From NCBI GenBank assembly GCA_947063855.1, contig CAMSTW010000001.1, positions 59,466 to 123,465 of the forward strand: a DNA stretch of 64,000 bases, in the 5' to 3' direction. The notes under the pieces were generated by a model that did no database searches, was not told where the DNA came from, and saw nothing but the letters and a program-made list of their open reading frames with translations. The translations under genes were made by a program, and so were the position numbers. The number at the start of each line of letters is the position of its first letter. The first letter of the stretch is position 1. This document shows positions 17,585-26,040 of the stretch, piece by piece. Origin of the DNA: an uncultured Dorea sp. (GTDB lineage Bacteria; Bacillota; Clostridia; Lachnospirales; Lachnospiraceae).

Positions 17585-19222
17585 ATGAATTATCTCGATA
17601 TCATCATACCGTTTGTCGGCGGACTTGGAATGTTCATATACGGTATGCAGATCATGGCCCAGGGTCTGGAGAATGCGGCCGGCAACAAGATGAAGTCTCT
17701 GCTTGAGGTACTGACCAAGAATAAGCTTATGGGCGTGCTCTTAGGAGCGGCGATCACTGCCGTCATACAGAGTTCGTCGGCGACGACGGTCATGGTCGTC
17801 GGATTCGTCAACGCAGGGATCATGAACCTGACACAGGCGATGGGAGTCATCATGGGCGCGAATGTAGGTACGACTGTGACCGGATGGCTGGTATCCGCCG
17901 TAGAGTGGGCGGAATTCCTAAGTCCGTCGAAGCTTGCGCCGGTTGCGGTTATGCTGGGCGTGATCATTATGCTGACGGGGAAGAGGCGTTCGTCCAAGGA
18001 GATTGCAAGTATCATCGTTGGATTCGGCCTGCTCTTCATTGGCATTACGACGATGTCGTCGGCCGTCTCCCCGCTGAAGGAATCGGAGAGCTTCTGCAGT
18101 CTCTTTGTCACGCTGGGGGACAACCCGGTGCTTGGTATCCTGGCCGGTACGCTTGTAACGGCGGTGATCCAGAGTTCGTCCGCGTCGGTAGGTATCCTGC
18201 AGAGCCTGGCGGCGGCAGGACTGGTGCCTTTCAGCGCGGCGGTCTATATCATCATGGGACAGAATATCGGTACTTGCGTGACAGCGATCCTGTCAAGTCT
18301 TGGCGCGAAGAAGAACGCCAAGACAGCGGCGCTGATGCATCTGCTGTTTAACATTATCGGAACGGTGCTGTTCAGCGTGCTGGCCATCATTTACTATGAG
18401 TTCGTGAATCCCGAGATCGGATTCGGCCTGATCACCCAGACGGAGATCAGTATGGTGCACACCGCCTTCAATATCGGTACGACCGTGGTTCTCTTCCCGT
18501 TGTCTAACTGGATCATCAAGCTTGCGAAGAAGATCGGACGGGTAGACGAGAATGAGCAGGACAAGAGCGTGGTGCTCCTGGACGAACGTATCCTGGAGAC
18601 GCCGGGTATCGCCCTGCAGTCCACGGTGAGAGAAGTAGCCCGTATGGGAGAGATCGTAGAGAAGTCTCTGGAGGTGGCCAGGGGAGTCTTATTCTCACTT
18701 AAGGAAGAGGAGATCCGTTTCCTTAAGGAGGAGGAAGACACGGTAGACAAGCTCAGTGCAGGAATCTCGAATTATGCCATCAAGCTTGGAGGCCTTCGGA
18801 TCAGTGAGAAGGAGCATCAGGAGGTGGCGCATCTGTTGCAGATGGTTTCGGATATTGAACGTATCAGTGATTATTGTGAGAATATCTCGGAATTCGCGGA
18901 GACGCTGTATGAGAAGAAGGTGACATTTTCCGAGGTGGGACGCGCACAGCTTAAGGAGATGTTCGAGGTATGCGCGGACAGCTACCGGTATGCATATGAG
19001 GCGTTCGTGGAGCAGAGCAGGGAGAAGGCACTCAAGGTGATTGAGAAGGAGACCCAGGCGGACGACCTTGAGATCACCCTCCGGAGCAGGCATATCAAGC
19101 GGCTGGCGAATAATCAGTGTAACGCAGAGGCCGGGATCGTCTTCTTAGATACACTGGTGTGCCTGGAACGTATCTCCGACCATGCGCGCAATATTGCAGA
19201 AGAAGTGCTGGAGCGGGCGTAA
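17585..19222 (+). CDS. Na/Pi cotransporter family protein with C-terminal PhoU domain
   Basis: 545 aa from ATG 17585 (RBS AGGAGG at 17573). A GTG 33 bp upstream is possible but lacks its own RBS. The N-terminal half contains two copies of the Na/Pi-cotransporter QSSSA motif (VIQSSSATTVMVVGFVNAGI and VIQSSSASVGILQSLAAAGL). The C-terminal half is a helical PhoU-like domain (HLLQMVSDIERISDYCENI; CLERISDHARNIAEEVL). This is the YjbB/NptA-like class, which exports or exchanges phosphate with sodium at the cytoplasmic membrane. It is convergent with the next small gene. Confidence 0.92.
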   Translation: MNYLDIIIPFVGGLGMFIYGMQIMAQGLENAAGNKMKSLLEVLTKNKLMGVLLGAAITAVIQSSSATTVMVVGFVNAGIMNLTQAMGVIMGANVGTTVTGWLVSAVEWAEFLSPSKLAPVAVMLGVIIMLTGKRRSSKEIASIIVGFGLLFIGITTMSSAVSPLKESESFCSLFVTLGDNPVLGILAGTLVTAVIQSSSASVGILQSLAAAGLVPFSAAVYIIMGQNIGTCVTAILSSLGAKKNAKTAALMHLLFNIIGTVLFSVLAIIYYEFVNPEIGFGLITQTEISMVHTAFNIGTTVVLFPLSNWIIKLAKKIGRVDENEQDKSVVLLDERILETPGIALQSTVREVARMGEIVEKSLEVARGVLFSLKEEEIRFLKEEEDTVDKLSAGISNYAIKLGGLRISEKEHQEVAHLLQMVSDIERISDYCENISEFAETLYEKKVTFSEVGRAQLKEMFEVCADSYRYAYEAFVEQSREKALKVIEKETQADDLEITLRSRHIKRLANNQCNAEAGIVFLDTLVCLERISDHARNIAEEVLERA

Positions 19223-19241
19223 GTCTGGTCGGTTAAGTGTA

Positions 19242-19541
19242 CTAGGAGGTTTCCAGGAATATGCGCATCTTGTCTTTGTCGATGTGCTCCCAGTGCAGGC
19301 GGTCAGCCTCATGGCGTTCATTCAGCCAGGCAATCGCCGCATCGAGCCCTTCCTGGGTGAAGGGGAAGTCCTTCTTCTCCTTCTGTTCGTCCGGTGTGGC
19401 TTCGAAGCACCAGGGTTCCGGGTAGAGGAAGGCCGTCAGCGTGTCGCCGGATGCAGCCAGATAATAGCGCATGCCGCAATGAGAGCCGGAAAACGGCTCT
19501 TTTTTTAATGCTTTTAGAGAAAGTCCAAGGGTTGGGATCAT
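19242..19541 (-). CDS. Conserved hypothetical protein, 99 aa
   Basis: The minus-strand ATG at 19541 (MIPTLGLSLKALKKEPF) has a GTGAGG RBS 8 bp upstream. The ORF-track start lies 9 bp earlier at a GTG inside that RBS. The protein is Trp/Tyr-rich with a central MRYYLAASGDTLTAFLYPEPWCFE segment and a helical C-terminus. I recall similar short proteins in Lachnospiraceae with the same LKKEPF-G-MRYYL-YPEPWCFE pattern, but no function. It stands alone, convergent with the Na/Pi gene. Confidence 0.7.
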   Translation of the reverse strand: MIPTLGLSLKALKKEPFSGSHCGMRYYLAASGDTLTAFLYPEPWCFEATPDEQKEKKDFPFTQEGLDAAIAWLNERHEADRLHWEHIDKDKMRIFLETS

Positions 19542-19677
19542 GGCAGTCACCTCACGAATGAAATAATCATAATTCAGAATCTAATCGTGATTCAGTAAAT
19601 CGTGATTTGATATTATTATGCATCCGGTTGTGGGGAAATGCAAGAAGTAGTTTACCAAAACTTCGGCAAACAAGTAT

Positions 19678-19706
19678 TAGACATTACATCAGTTACCAAG
19701 TATAAT
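19678..19706 (+). promoter_or_regulatory. Promoter of the aldo/keto reductase gene
   Basis: TAGACA (19678-19683), 17 bp, TATAAT (19701-19706). About 100 bp upstream is a near-direct repeat of AATCGTGATT (19580-19610), itself partly palindromic, which could serve as an operator for either divergent gene. Confidence 0.6.
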
Positions 19707-19768
19707 GAAGATTAACAGTGGTCACAGAGTGATGCATCTATGGATCAGGAAATCAGGAGGAAGAGAAT

Positions 19769-20917
19769 ATGCGATACAGAGAATTGGGAAATACCGGGCT
19801 TAAGGTCAGCGAGATTGGAATGGGATGCGAAGGTTTTGTGGATCATGAGGGAGCTTATACACAGGATCTGATGGATACGGCAGACAGATGCGGCGTGAAT
19901 TACATCGACCTCTACATGCCCAATCCCGGGGTGCGCCGCCTGATTGGCGAAGCGCTGAAAGGGAGAAGGGAGAAGTTCATCCTGCAGGGGCATATCTGTA
20001 CCGTGTGGAAGGACGGTCAGTATAAGAGAACCCGTGTGATGGAAGAGGTGAAGGAAGGCTTCGAGGATCTTCTTGTGAATCTTGGAACGGACTACATAGA
20101 GGTGGGAATGATCCATTATGTGGATTCCATGGAGGACTGGAAGAGGATTGTGAACGGGCCGGTCATGGAATATGCGAAAGAACTGAAAGCGGCGGGGCGG
20201 ATTGGTCATATAGGTCTGAGCAGCCACAATCCGGAGGTGGCTATGGCCGCCGTAGAAAGCGGTCTGATCGAGGTACTGATGTTCAGTGTGAATCCCTGCT
20301 ATGACATGCAGCCTGCCGGAGAGAACTGTGAAGATCTGTGGGATGAGAAGAATTATGAAGGTCAGCTTCTCAACATGGATCCGGCCAGGGAAGCCTTATA
20401 TGAGCTGTGCAGCCAGAGGGGCGTGGCGATTACAGTTATGAAGGCCTATGGAGGCGGAGATCTGCTGGACGCCAAGGCTTCGCCGGCGGGGATGGCTCTG
20501 AGCGCGTACCAGTGCCTGCACTATGCCCTGACACGTCCGGCGGTGGCAACGGTGCTTGCGGGAGCACATACAGTGGAGGAACTGGAATTAAGCGCCGGTT
20601 ACGCGGACGCGCCGGAGGAGGAGAAGGATTATGCGGCCGCATTTGCGTCCTTCCCCAAGATCAGCTGGAAGGGGCACTGTATGTACTGCGGACATTGCGC
20701 GCCCTGTCCGAAGGGGATCGATGTGGCGTCAGTGACCAAGTTTTTGAATCTGGCGAAGGCACAGGGAGAAGTCCCGGAGACGGTGCGGGAGCATTACGGG
20801 GCGCTTGCGCATACGGCTTCTGAGTGCGTGGGATGTAGGGCGTGTGAGAAGAGATGCCCGTTCGAGGTGCCGGTCGCAGAGAATATGCAGGAGGCAGTCC
20901 GGGTATTTGGAAGATAA
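19769..20917 (+). CDS. Aldo/keto reductase with C-terminal ferredoxin domain
   Basis: 382 aa. The N-terminal AKR TIM barrel begins RELGNTGLKVSEIGMGCEGF, has catalytic-type IHYVDS and GHIGLSSHNPEV segments, and ends with VAVITV...AGAHTVEEL-like strands. The C-terminal ~90 residues carry CMYCGHCAPCPKGID and CVGCRACEKRCPF, two 4Fe-4S sites. These Fe-S AKRs are common in anaerobic Firmicutes and probably exchange electrons with ferredoxin. The substrate is unknown. It lies 47 bp before larC and may be co-transcribed with it. Confidence 0.9.
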   Translation: MRYRELGNTGLKVSEIGMGCEGFVDHEGAYTQDLMDTADRCGVNYIDLYMPNPGVRRLIGEALKGRREKFILQGHICTVWKDGQYKRTRVMEEVKEGFEDLLVNLGTDYIEVGMIHYVDSMEDWKRIVNGPVMEYAKELKAAGRIGHIGLSSHNPEVAMAAVESGLIEVLMFSVNPCYDMQPAGENCEDLWDEKNYEGQLLNMDPAREALYELCSQRGVAITVMKAYGGGDLLDAKASPAGMALSAYQCLHYALTRPAVATVLAGAHTVEELELSAGYADAPEEEKDYAAAFASFPKISWKGHCMYCGHCAPCPKGIDVASVTKFLNLAKAQGEVPETVREHYGALAHTASECVGCRACEKRCPFEVPVAENMQEAVRVFGR

Positions 20918-20964
20918 ATTGAACCGGAAAAGATGTACCGGGAATTTAGGCAAAGGAGAATAGG

Positions 20965-22488
20965 ATGAATAAAGAATGTGGAAAGACATTGTATCTTGAG
21001 TGTTACAGCGGAATCAGCGGGGATATGACGGTAGGGGCCCTGCTGGATCTGGGAGCAGACCAAAAGCTGCTTAAGGAGTATCTTAAGAGCCTTCCGGTGA
21101 AAGGATTTGAGATAGAGATCGGCAGGGTGAAGAAATCCGGCCTGGACGCCTGTGATTTCAGGGTGATTCTGGATGAAGAGCATGAGAATCACGACCATGA
21201 CAATGAATATCTGTATGGGCATCTGCATGGTGAAGAAGAGCATCGCGGATATGCTTTTTACGAGCATGTGCATGGAGAACATGTGCACGGCGGGGATCAT
21301 ATGCACAGGCATATCCATCATGCAGGTGAGTGTGGACACGTTCATGCGCATACGCATGAACACCGTGGATTACCTGAGATACTGGATATCATCCAGGGCT
21401 CCCGGATCCCTGCACGCGCCAGGGAGATTGCGGCGGATATCTTTACGATACTGGCTAAGGCCGAGGCGAAGGCACACGGAACAACTATGGAAGAAGTCCA
21501 TTTCCACGAAGTCGGGGCAGTGGATTCTATCGTCGATATCGTGGCTGTGGCAGTCTGCCTGGACAACCTTAATATTACAGAGGTTATCGTGCCGGAACTC
21601 TATGAAGGAAGAGGAACGGTCCGGTGTCAGCATGGAATCATCCCTGTCCCGGTGCCTGCGGTGACTGCCATCGTAAGCCGGCATGGCATCACCCTGCATA
21701 TGACGGAGACAGAGGCTGAGCTTGTGACGCCGACAGGCGCGGCAATCGTGGCCGCGGTACGGACCTCTGACAGGCTTCCGGACAGATATAAGCTGTGTAA
21801 GGTGGGTATAGGAGCCGGGAAAAGGGATTACGGGAGAGCCAGTATCCTTAGAGGAATGTTGATTGAACCGGAGTCCGGGAAGGCAGAAGAGACGAAAGCG
21901 GCTGGTCTGGATGCCGGAACAGACAGGGAAGATGCGGCTGCAGGGATTGCCGGAACGGACAGGGAAGATGCGGCTGCAGAGATTGCCGGAAACGCAGGAG
22001 ATGATGTGATTTATAAATTAGAAAGCAACATAGACGATTGTACAGGCGAATCGCTGGGATATGTTATGGAGCGGCTGTTTGAGGCCGGCGCAAGGGATGT
22101 ACATTACACTCCGGTATATATGAAGAAGAACCGTCCGGCATACCAGTTGAATGTCATCTGTAGTAAAGACAAGGTCTCTGAGTTGGAGGAGATCATATTC
22201 TGTGAGACGACTACGATTGGAATCCGCAGGATGAAGATGGATCGTACGGTGCTTAAGCGCAAGTGCTGTAAGTTTTTTACATCTCTGGGCGAGGCAGAAG
22301 TCAAGATCTGCGGGGCGGAAGGGGAGGTCAGAGTCTATCCCGAATATGAGAGCGCGGCGGCAATCAGCAGAAAGACAGGGCTGTCTTACCAGGAGGTATG
22401 GAAGCGGATACAGTTCGAGGCGCTGGAAGGCTGTTCCAATGGCAGAGAGGGAAGAACTGCCGAAGAAGTCAGAAAAGCTGCCGATTAA
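20965..22488 (+). CDS. larC: Nickel-pincer cofactor biosynthesis protein LarC (single-frame)
   Basis: 507 aa. LarC inserts nickel into the pincer cofactor (pyridinium-3-thioamide-5-thiocarboxylic acid mononucleotide) used by lactate racemase-family enzymes. N-terminal YLECYSGISGDMTVGALLDLG and HFHEVGAVDSIVDIV are LarC signatures. A long His-rich insertion (residues ~70-133) is a likely nickel-binding segment. The C-terminal LarC2 part (LESNIDDCTGESLGYVMERLF) is in the same frame. In Lactiplantibacillus the two parts are joined by programmed frameshift, so this gene is a natural fusion. A 36-bp tandem duplication lies in the linker between them (21913-21984). RBS AAAGGAG. Confidence 0.93.
   Translation: MNKECGKTLYLECYSGISGDMTVGALLDLGADQKLLKEYLKSLPVKGFEIEIGRVKKSGLDACDFRVILDEEHENHDHDNEYLYGHLHGEEEHRGYAFYEHVHGEHVHGGDHMHRHIHHAGECGHVHAHTHEHRGLPEILDIIQGSRIPARAREIAADIFTILAKAEAKAHGTTMEEVHFHEVGAVDSIVDIVAVAVCLDNLNITEVIVPELYEGRGTVRCQHGIIPVPVPAVTAIVSRHGITLHMTETEAELVTPTGAAIVAAVRTSDRLPDRYKLCKVGIGAGKRDYGRASILRGMLIEPESGKAEETKAAGLDAGTDREDAAAGIAGTDREDAAAEIAGNAGDDVIYKLESNIDDCTGESLGYVMERLFEAGARDVHYTPVYMKKNRPAYQLNVICSKDKVSELEEIIFCETTTIGIRRMKMDRTVLKRKCCKFFTSLGEAEVKICGAEGEVRVYPEYESAAAISRKTGLSYQEVWKRIQFEALEGCSNGREGRTAEEVRKAAD
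21913..21999 (+). repeat. 36-bp in-frame tandem duplication in larC linker
   Basis: Two full 12-codon units (AGTDREDAAAGI / AGTDREDAAAEI) start at 21913 and 21949, and a third partial copy starts at 21985. The copies differ at only a few bases. Confidence 0.85.
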
Positions 22489-22505
22489 CAGCTGAAGGGG
22501 GAGTC

Positions 22506-22610
22506 ATGGTAAGACAGAAGAAGTTTAATATTACAGGAATCTGTATTCCAATTATTCTGAATGGAAGATTGAATATGGATATGGTGATGCAAAAACAATA
22601 TTGGAAGTAG
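22506..22610 (+). pseudogene. Possible remnant of an AAA ATPase-like gene (N-terminal piece)
   Basis: A 34-codon ORF with its own RBS (GAAGGGGGA) begins MVRQKKFNITGICIP. That start resembles the N-terminus of a family of Lachnospiraceae AAA ATPases (KKFNITGxCxP...HYMV). The remainder (ILNGRLNMDMVMQKQYWK) does not match. An alternative frame reads SEWKIEYGYGDAKTILEVVV, so an internal deletion and frameshift are possible. It could equally be a short unrelated peptide. Confidence 0.3.
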
Positions 22611-22618
22611 TGGTGTAA

Positions 22619-23428
22619 GTGAGTAATTTTGAAAAAAAGAAAGAAATAATCAGACAGAAAATGAAGGAATATGCGTCGGAGGACCTGATTGTCGCGTTCT
22701 CCGGCGGCGTGGACAGCAGTCTGCTGCTGAAGCTTGCGTGTGACGCCGCAAAGGAGACAGGGAGGAAGGTCTATGGGATCTTTCTTCACACCATGCTGCA
22801 TCCGGTCAAAGAGGCAGAAGCGGCGCGGCGTGTGGCGGAGGAGACGGGGGCTTTTTTTAGTGTATTTGAGATTGACGAGCTTGAAGGAGCCGGTATTGCG
22901 GACAATCCCGCAGATCGCTGCTATCGCTGTAAACGTTATCTCTTTCAGGAGATTCTGAAGGAGGCAGAGAAACTTGGAGTGCCCAGGATACTTGAGGGAA
23001 CGAATGAAGACGACCTGCATGTATACCGCCCGGGGATACGTGCGGTCCGGGAACTTGGGATTATAAGTCCGCTGGCAGATGCAGGATTCACCAAGGAAGA
23101 GGTCCGCAGGATGGCGGACGAGTGCGAAATCTCCGTATCACGCAGGCCTTCCACTCCGTGTCTTGCCACCCGTTTTCCCTATGGTACACACATTTCCTAT
23201 GATGAGATGCGTAAGGTAGAAGAAGGAGAAGCATACTTGAGAGAGTTGAACCTTTATAATGTGCGGCTGAGAGTCCATGGAAGTGTCGCAAGGATTGAGA
23301 CAGACTTGAAGGATCTGGGTATCGTCCTGGCGCGAAGAGAGGAAGTGGCGGAATCTCTGAAAAAGCTTGGATATACGTATGTGACGCTTGACCTGGAAGG
23401 ATTCCGTTCGGGAAGTATGGATGTGTAG
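22619..23428 (+). CDS. larE: ATP-dependent sacrificial sulfur transferase LarE
   Basis: 269 aa from GTG 22619; no better ATG precedes the PP-loop. The PP-loop is SGGVDSS (residues ~28-34). Cys181 in TPCLATRFPYG corresponds to the sulfur-donating cysteine of LarE. Cys101 and Cys104 (RCYRC) are additional cysteines. LarE sulfurates the nicotinate-derived precursor of the nickel-pincer cofactor. No larB or larA is in the window, so the client enzyme and first biosynthetic step must be encoded elsewhere. Confidence 0.9.
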   Translation: MSNFEKKKEIIRQKMKEYASEDLIVAFSGGVDSSLLLKLACDAAKETGRKVYGIFLHTMLHPVKEAEAARRVAEETGAFFSVFEIDELEGAGIADNPADRCYRCKRYLFQEILKEAEKLGVPRILEGTNEDDLHVYRPGIRAVRELGIISPLADAGFTKEEVRRMADECEISVSRRPSTPCLATRFPYGTHISYDEMRKVEEGEAYLRELNLYNVRLRVHGSVARIETDLKDLGIVLARREEVAESLKKLGYTYVTLDLEGFRSGSMDV

Positions 23429-23497
23429 ATGCTTGACTCTTCTTTGGAAAAACGATAGCATACATTACATTCTTTATTTATCATACTTGGGTTAATC

Positions 23498-23518
23498 CCC
23501 CGCAGCTTTGCTGCGGGG
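23498..23518. terminator. Hairpin between convergent larE and histidine kinase genes
   Basis: CCCCGCAG and CTGCGGGG form an 8-bp GC-rich stem with a CTTTG loop, just past the end of both convergent genes. T tracts are poor on both sides, so termination efficiency is uncertain. Confidence 0.5.
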
Positions 23519-23522
23519 CGAT

Positions 23523-24908
23523 TCATTTTGCCACTGGAAATAAAACCCGGAAGGTACATCCTCCGCCTTCCGTATCCAGCACCTCAATCTTCACGCCCAT
23601 CTGTTCTGCCAGTGATTGTGCGATCGAAAGCCCCAGCCCGAAATGTTCCTTGTCTTTCCTTGAGACATCACTCCGGTAGAACCGGTCGAAGATCAGGGAT
23701 TTCTGCTCGTGCGGTATCCCCGGCCCGTGATCGCAGACGCAGACGGCAAGCTTTCTGTCGACGGTACTGACCCGGATCTCAATCACAGGCTTCTTGTCAG
23801 GGATGTATTCTTTATCGTTCCGGATCTCAATCACAGGCTTCTTGTCAGGGATGCGTTCTTTACCGTCTGGGGACGCAGCAGACGTCCCGCACCCGTAAGC
23901 AATGGCATTGTCAAGAAATATGGACAGCATCTGCTGAATTCCCTGCGCGTTTCCGTCCACATTCGGAAGAAGCTCATCCGGCAGCGTAAGCTTAAGACGG
24001 ATACTTTTGGCGTTGCAGAGCGGTTCATAGGTCTCGAACAGCTTAAGCAGCAGAAGGTCGATCTCGACGTTTTCTCCGGGCAGCTTCATTTCCTTCGGAT
24101 TGGAGGAGGTCAGCCGCAAGAGATTCCGGATCAGCTTCCCGGAGCGGACGCATTCGTCCAGGATCAGCCGGTTCATCTTCTCCGCCTGTTCCGGCATGGA
24201 CAGACCTGTGGCGGCGCAATTCTGGATCACTGCCAGCGGGGAGCGCAGCTCATGAGAGGCGGCAGCTATGAAGTCCGTCTGCTTCTGGTGGTACTCCGCC
24301 ACCGGAGCCACGGCCTTTGCAGATACGAAACGGCTGACCAGAAAGAGCGCCAGTACGCCCAAGGTTTCCATCAGAAGAAACAGCATGAGACGCCAGGGCT
24401 CCTGGCGTTCCAGCTCTGTAATGTCAGAAAGCAGCGTAAGAGAACGGAATCCGCTCTCCGTCGCCATGACGACCACGGCGCCCTGGTAGGTATCGTGATT
24501 CTCTCCTTCCAGAGTGAAGATGGATGATTTCTGCAGTGTGGACGAGAAAGGCCGCATGGAAGTATCAATATGTTCCGCAAGCGCCGTCTCCTTCGCCAGA
24601 TTCACCAGAGTCTCCCGCTTCGTACGCGGTTCCCAGGAGCCGGAGAAGAACAGAGGGATATTGTTCTCTTCGATGTGGATAATCAGGCGGTGGTCGTGCT
24701 CCAGACTTGCAAGCCAGTCGTCGGAGAAGAAATAAGTCCCCTCAAGCTGATAGGTCAGATTCAGGATCTGGTTCTGCAGGGATACGGTCTGCTCATTTCT
24801 TGACTGGGAGGACTGCCAGAAAAAGAGCACGCAGAGGATCAGAGACAGGATCAGGCTGGTAGGTACGGCGAAGAGAAGCATCAGACGCCGCCGGAGTCTG
24901 TGGATCAT
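23523..24908 (-). CDS. Sensor histidine kinase (two-component)
   Basis: 461 aa. Two N-terminal membrane helices (LMLLFAVPTSLILSLILCVLFFW; LMLFLLMETLGVLALFLVS) flank an extracellular sensor domain of ~130 residues. HisKA follows with AASHELRSPLAVIQN (phospho-His), then HATPase_c with an N box (LDNAIAYG), CDHGPGIP and HFGLGLSIAQSLAEQ. A 48-bp in-frame duplication inserts a second IPDKKPVIEIR within the ATPase domain. It overlaps the response regulator stop by ATGA, so the pair is co-translated. Confidence 0.93.
   Translation of the reverse strand: MIHRLRRRLMLLFAVPTSLILSLILCVLFFWQSSQSRNEQTVSLQNQILNLTYQLEGTYFFSDDWLASLEHDHRLIIHIEENNIPLFFSGSWEPRTKRETLVNLAKETALAEHIDTSMRPFSSTLQKSSIFTLEGENHDTYQGAVVVMATESGFRSLTLLSDITELERQEPWRLMLFLLMETLGVLALFLVSRFVSAKAVAPVAEYHQKQTDFIAAASHELRSPLAVIQNCAATGLSMPEQAEKMNRLILDECVRSGKLIRNLLRLTSSNPKEMKLPGENVEIDLLLLKLFETYEPLCNAKSIRLKLTLPDELLPNVDGNAQGIQQMLSIFLDNAIAYGCGTSAASPDGKERIPDKKPVIEIRNDKEYIPDKKPVIEIRVSTVDRKLAVCVCDHGPGIPHEQKSLIFDRFYRSDVSRKDKEHFGLGLSIAQSLAEQMGVKIEVLDTEGGGCTFRVLFPVAK
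23773..23864 (-). repeat. 48-bp tandem duplication inside the kinase ATPase domain
   Basis: The segment starting CGGATCTCAATCACAGGCTT at 23773 recurs at 23821 with near identity over about 40 bp. It encodes IPDKKPVIEIR twice and keeps frame. Confidence 0.88.
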
Positions 24909-25600
24909 GCCTCCGCCTCCATCTTATAGCCAATCCCGTGTACCGTCAGGATATGGACACGGCTCTTTAAGGTACGCAGATGCTTGCGCAGATAATAGAT
25001 GTAGGTGTCCAGATTCCCGTCCTCCACCTCTGCGTCCGGTCCCCATACCCGGGTGTAGATGAGCTGCCGGGGCAGCGTCTGGTTCGGACGCTGAAGGAAA
25101 TATTCCATCAGGACGGCTTCCCGCCTGGAAAGATGTATGGCCGCATCCAAAGCGCCTGTCTGTCCCTTGATCCGAAGGTCAAGGCTTGAGGGCGAGAACT
25201 CCAGATCCTCGAAGCTTAGCGAATCAGAGACTTCCAGTGTGCCGGGACGCCGGCACAGCGCGCGGATCCTGGCAAGCAGCTCCCCGATATCATAGGGCTT
25301 CACCAGATAATCATCCGCTCCGTTATCCAGCCCCGCGATCCGCTCCTCTACAGAATCCACAGCCGTCGCAAGGATGACCGGCGTAACGACATTACTCTCC
25401 CGTATGATCCTAAGCAGGGCAATCCCATCCATCCCCGGCAGCATCCGGTCCAGAATAATAAGGTCATAGACCGACTGCATCACATAATACAGCGCGTCAA
25501 TCCCATTATGCACAAAGTCCGATTCAAACCCATGATGCGCAAACTGCAGCCGCAACGTCTCACACAACTGTTCATCATCCTCAATCACCAAGATACGCAT
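24905..25600 (-). CDS. OmpR-family response regulator
   Basis: 231 aa from ATG 25600 (RBS AGAAGGGGG); the track adds 9 residues upstream. The REC domain begins MRILVIEDDEQL with phospho-acceptor Asp in LIILDRMLPGMDGI and conserved Lys in DYLVKPYDIGELL. The C-terminal winged helix has SRREAVLMEYFLQRPNQTLPR and VEDGNLDTYIYYLRKHL. It is divergent from the solute-binding lipoprotein operon across a ~440-bp region, which makes that operon a likely target. Confidence 0.93.
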   Translation of the reverse strand: MRILVIEDDEQLCETLRLQFAHHGFESDFVHNGIDALYYVMQSVYDLIILDRMLPGMDGIALLRIIRESNVVTPVILATAVDSVEERIAGLDNGADDYLVKPYDIGELLARIRALCRRPGTLEVSDSLSFEDLEFSPSSLDLRIKGQTGALDAAIHLSRREAVLMEYFLQRPNQTLPRQLIYTRVWGPDAEVEDGNLDTYIYYLRKHLRTLKSRVHILTVHGIGYKMEAEA

Positions 25601-25650
25601 AACAATCCCCCTTCTAAAATCTATCATTCCACATGCCCCTAATTAACTAT

Positions 25651-25906
25651 ATTTCTACCTGTACGGTTGTAAATCCATTTCCAGTGCACAGGAAGTTTTC
25701 AGATGCCCTTCCTATAAGCAGACATTCGAGGGCGTTTTTAACGGAGGTGAGATCCACGACTTATGGAGACTTAGACTCGAAGGCATTCCTGAGAGTCTTA
25801 GTCGTAGTTAGTCGTTAGCTCACCGGAGTGTTGCCCAGTCTGCGTTAGGAAGGGCATCTGAAAACTTCCGTCCCTAGAACAACACCTCAACCGTACAGGT
25901 AGAAAT
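25651..25906. repeat. 256-bp MITE-like long inverted repeat
   Basis: The outer arms are 19 bp and perfect (25651-25669 against 25888-25906, starting ATTTCTACCTGTACGG). Inner arms of 23 bp are also perfect (25691-25713 against 25847-25869, GGAAGTTTTCAGATGCCC). The centre continues to pair imperfectly and closes on a small hairpin (GACTTAGACTC / GAGTCTTAGTC). No credible protein is encoded. The whole can fold into one long hairpin, as a MITE would, but a structured RNA is an alternative. The flanks are AT-rich, and no clear target duplication was found by eye. Confidence 0.7.
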
Positions 25907-25927
25907 TTTTCTACTATTATAGCATGC

Positions 25928-25984
25928 AAATCTCAAAAAAATCTTTAAGATTTTTATAAGGTTCTCGAAGATTTTCTGAGATTT
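25928..25984. promoter_or_regulatory. AT-rich inverted repeat upstream of the solute-binding protein gene
   Basis: AAATCTCAAAAAAATCTT (25928-25945) and AAGATTTTCTGAGATTT (25968-25984) are inverted with one gap, 22 bp apart. It ends 57 bp before the lipoprotein start. It could be an operator for the neighbouring OmpR-type regulator or an mRNA 5' hairpin. Confidence 0.45.
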
Positions 25985-26040
25985 GTCTGTTAAGATACGG
26001 TTTACAGGAACTTAATCAGCAAACCAGAGGAGTGATGTAT

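Noticed and set aside
21181-21366. CRISPR-like or repeat-array signal in the CAT/GAACATG-rich stretch
   Set aside because: This is the His-rich coding segment of larC, with no regular repeat-spacer structure. No CRISPR array was seen anywhere in the window.
25633-25818. 61-aa ORF within the 256-bp inverted repeat
   Set aside because: It lies inside the foldback arms, has no RBS and no similarity I can see. It is explained by the repeat.
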